NCBI GenBank assembly: GCA_026391995.1
Contig: JAPLCY010000373.1
Location: 1 to 6,485, forward strand
Reading direction: 5' to 3'
DNA from: Candidatus Auribacterota bacterium
GTDB lineage: Bacteria > Auribacterota > Tritonobacteria > UBA1439
Length of the DNA: 6,485 bases
Shown: piece after piece, positions 5,220 to 6,485 of the stretch
Numbering within the stretch: the first letter of the stretch is position 1
Layout: each line of letters opens with the position of its first letter
The notes under the pieces: model-generated
What the model was told of the DNA's origin: nothing
The model's input: only the letters and a program-made list of their open reading frames with translations
Database searches by the model: none
Made by a program: the position numbers and the translations under genes

Positions 5220-6485
5220 CCATCGCCTCCTGGAGCTCCCGCTCTTCGACCCTGTCCGGATACTTGATGCGCGCATGGAAGGTGCTGTTGAGCAGGTGCT
5301 CGAACCGCTCCGCGATCAGCCGCAGATCGTTGAAGGTGAGATCACACTCGTCCAGCTGGCCGTCGATGATGCGCTGGTTGATGATATCCCGCACCAGGTT
5401 TCTGATCCTCGACGGTGTCGGGCGGTTCAGGCTGCGCGACGCCGCTTCCACCGCGTCCGCGAGGAGGATGATCGCGGTCTCTTTGGTCTGGGGTTTCGGC
5501 CCCCCGTACCGGAAATCCTCCTGGGCGATCTCCTCGCCTCGCGCCTTGGTCTCCTCGGCGAGCCGGTAGAAGAAGTACACCAGGCTCGTGCCGTGATGCT
5601 CCCGGATGGCGTCGACGATCTTCGGGCTCAGTGCGTACGTGATGGCGAGGTCCACCCCGTCCTTCACATGGGCAAGGATGATGAGATTGCTCATGTGCGG
5701 GTTCAGCTCCTCGTGCATGCTCTTCCCGTACGGCTCGTTCTCGGAGAAGTACTCGGGCTTGTTGATCTTCCCGACATCGTGAAAGTAGGAACAGACCCGC
5801 ACCTGGAGTGGATTTGCCCCCGCCGCCTCAGCCGCCGACTCGGCGAGGTTCCCGACCATCAGGCTGTGGTGGTACGTCCCGGGGGCCTCTATGAACATGC
5901 GTTTCAGTAGCGGATGGTTGAGGTCGGAGAGCTCGAGGAGCCGTATGTCGGTGACCACATTGAACGCGTGCTCGAGAAGGGGCAGGAAGCTCGCCGCCAG
6001 GAACGCCGAGACGACGCCTGTGAGAAACCCCCCCGCCACCTGGAAACCGACCGTGGCCGAGATAATATTGAGATTGTCGATCGCGGCGAGGGCGCCGATG
6101 GTGATCACATTGGCCAGGGCGATCGTCGTGCCCGCCCTGATGAGCTGGGAGCGGCGGCGCACCCCTATCGTCGAATACACCGCCACGATCCCCCCCACCG
6201 CGCTCACGATCACGTAGGTGACATTGAACCCCTTCATGATGCCGACGAGGATCCCCGTAAAAATAGCGAAGAAGAGCGCGAGGGTGCGGCTGAAGAGCAG
6301 GGTCAGCAGCATCGCGGCCATCGGCACCGAGACAACCACTAAATAGAAGAAGATGTTGTTCCACGAGGAGCGGATGGAGCCGAACGGAATGATCGATATC
6401 CCGCGCGATATCAGCAACGACCCCAGGATGATGACCTCGAGCATGAGGAGTGAAGAATTGCTCGCGTACACCGATTCATGGAACA
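5176..6485 (-). CDS. pgpH: PgpH-type 7TM-HD cyclic-di-AMP phosphodiesterase (C-terminal 435 residues; 5' end beyond window)
   Basis: Membrane-bound HD-domain protein. Characterised homologues (PgpH of Listeria) hydrolyse c-di-AMP to pApA and so tune osmolyte and potassium balance. The frame is open to the right edge, so the N terminus, including the extracytoplasmic domain, is missing; full-length members are about 700-800 residues. Visible numbering starts at codon 6483-6481. Hydrophobic segments lie near 12-25, 44-64, 68-84, 87-104, 118-135 and 140-170, consistent with the 7TM region. The cytoplasmic HD domain follows with all expected metal residues: GTYHHSLMVGNLAE (His205/206), HDVGKINKPEYF (235-246, His235 and Asp236 at codons 5781-5776), ILAHVKDG (His272), IREHHGTS (His296, His297) and LADAVEAASRS (Asp343). 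The C-terminal DLRLIAERFEHLLNSTFHARIKYP is typical of the family. It leads the ybeY-dgkA cluster; phoH often lies upstream of such genes but is not in the window. Stop codon TGA. Confidence 0.94.
   Translation of the reverse strand, partial: FHESVYASNSSLLMLEVIILGSLLISRGISIIPFGSIRSSWNNIFFYLVVVSVPMAAMLLTLLFSRTLALFFAIFTGILVGIMKGFNVTYVIVSAVGGIVAVYSTIGVRRRSQLIRAGTTIALANVITIGALAAIDNLNIISATVGFQVAGGFLTGVVSAFLAASFLPLLEHAFNVVTDIRLLELSDLNHPLLKRMFIEAPGTYHHSLMVGNLAESAAEAAGANPLQVRVCSYFHDVGKINKPEYFSENEPYGKSMHEELNPHMSNLIILAHVKDGVDLAITYALSPKIVDAIREHHGTSLVYFFYRLAEETKARGEEIAQEDFRYGGPKPQTKETAIILLADAVEAASRSLNRPTPSRIRNLVRDIINQRIIDGQLDECDLTFNDLRLIAERFEHLLNSTFHARIKYPDRVEERELQEAMGESLDQKPAQDKAD
5226..5231 (-). promoter_or_regulatory. 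Ribosome binding site of ybeY, inside pgpH
   Basis: AGGAGG on the minus strand, 6 nt before the GTG at 5219 and within the last codons of pgpH. It is a strong site and decides for the GTG start over the upstream ATG at 5276. Confidence 0.8.

Noticed and set aside
5065..5910. 281-residue open frame on the plus strand
   Set aside because: Antisense to the HD domain of pgpH, which shows every expected metal residue on the minus strand.
1..6485. A CRISPR array, tRNA or rRNA gene, transposon or novel defence system
   Set aside because: I saw no regularly spaced repeats, no tRNA- or rRNA-like segment and no transposase or defence-type domain. The genes are conserved housekeeping families.

Overview
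This window is an ordinary-looking but compact stretch of a bacterial chromosome. By eye it is GC-rich (around 60%), and every credible gene lies on the minus strand, so transcription runs from the right edge to the left. I see no tRNA, rRNA, CRISPR array, transposase or phage gene. The gene set (PgpH-type HD phosphodiesterase, YbeY, DgkA fused to PAP2, a CBS-domain membrane protein, RecO, pyruvate phosphate dikinase) and the C6/G6 palindrome between two genes resemble uncultivated Gram-negative lineages such as Omnitrophota, other PVC relatives or deltaproteobacterial-type genomes. That placement is a guess and cannot be settled from this window.

Layout, in order of transcription. (1) 6485-5176: the C-terminal part of a 7TM-HD cyclic-di-AMP phosphodiesterase (pgpH), cut by the window edge. 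(2) 5219-4773: ybeY, overlapping the end of pgpH by 44 bp and starting at GTG behind a strong ribosome binding site. (3) 4759-4181: an undecaprenol/diacylglycerol kinase fused to a PAP2 phosphatase domain. An in-frame TAA breaks the PAP2 domain; the missing last motif is still readable in the same frame down to a TGA at 4049. (4) 4048-3807: a 242-bp gap with a C6/G6 palindrome, a second inverted repeat and a C-depleted leader holding five G-runs (possible G-quadruplex). (5) 3806-2553: a CorC/HlyC-type membrane protein with DUF21, two CBS and a CorC_HlyC domain. (6) 2538-1810: recO, 14 bp behind it. (7) 1809-1667: a short gap. (8) 1666-1: the first 555 residues of pyruvate phosphate dikinase (ppdK), cut by the left edge.

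The genes form at least two transcription blocks. pgpH-ybeY-dgkA is a widely conserved housekeeping cluster covering c-di-AMP turnover, rRNA maturation and lipid-carrier recycling. The corC-like gene and recO are tightly spaced and probably co-transcribed. ppdK follows after a 143-bp gap and has its own strong ribosome binding site. I find no wholly new system. The best leads are the stop codon inside the DgkA-PAP2 fusion, the G-run leader upstream of the CBS protein gene, the palindromic repeat, and the His-to-Asp change in the YbeY metal motif.
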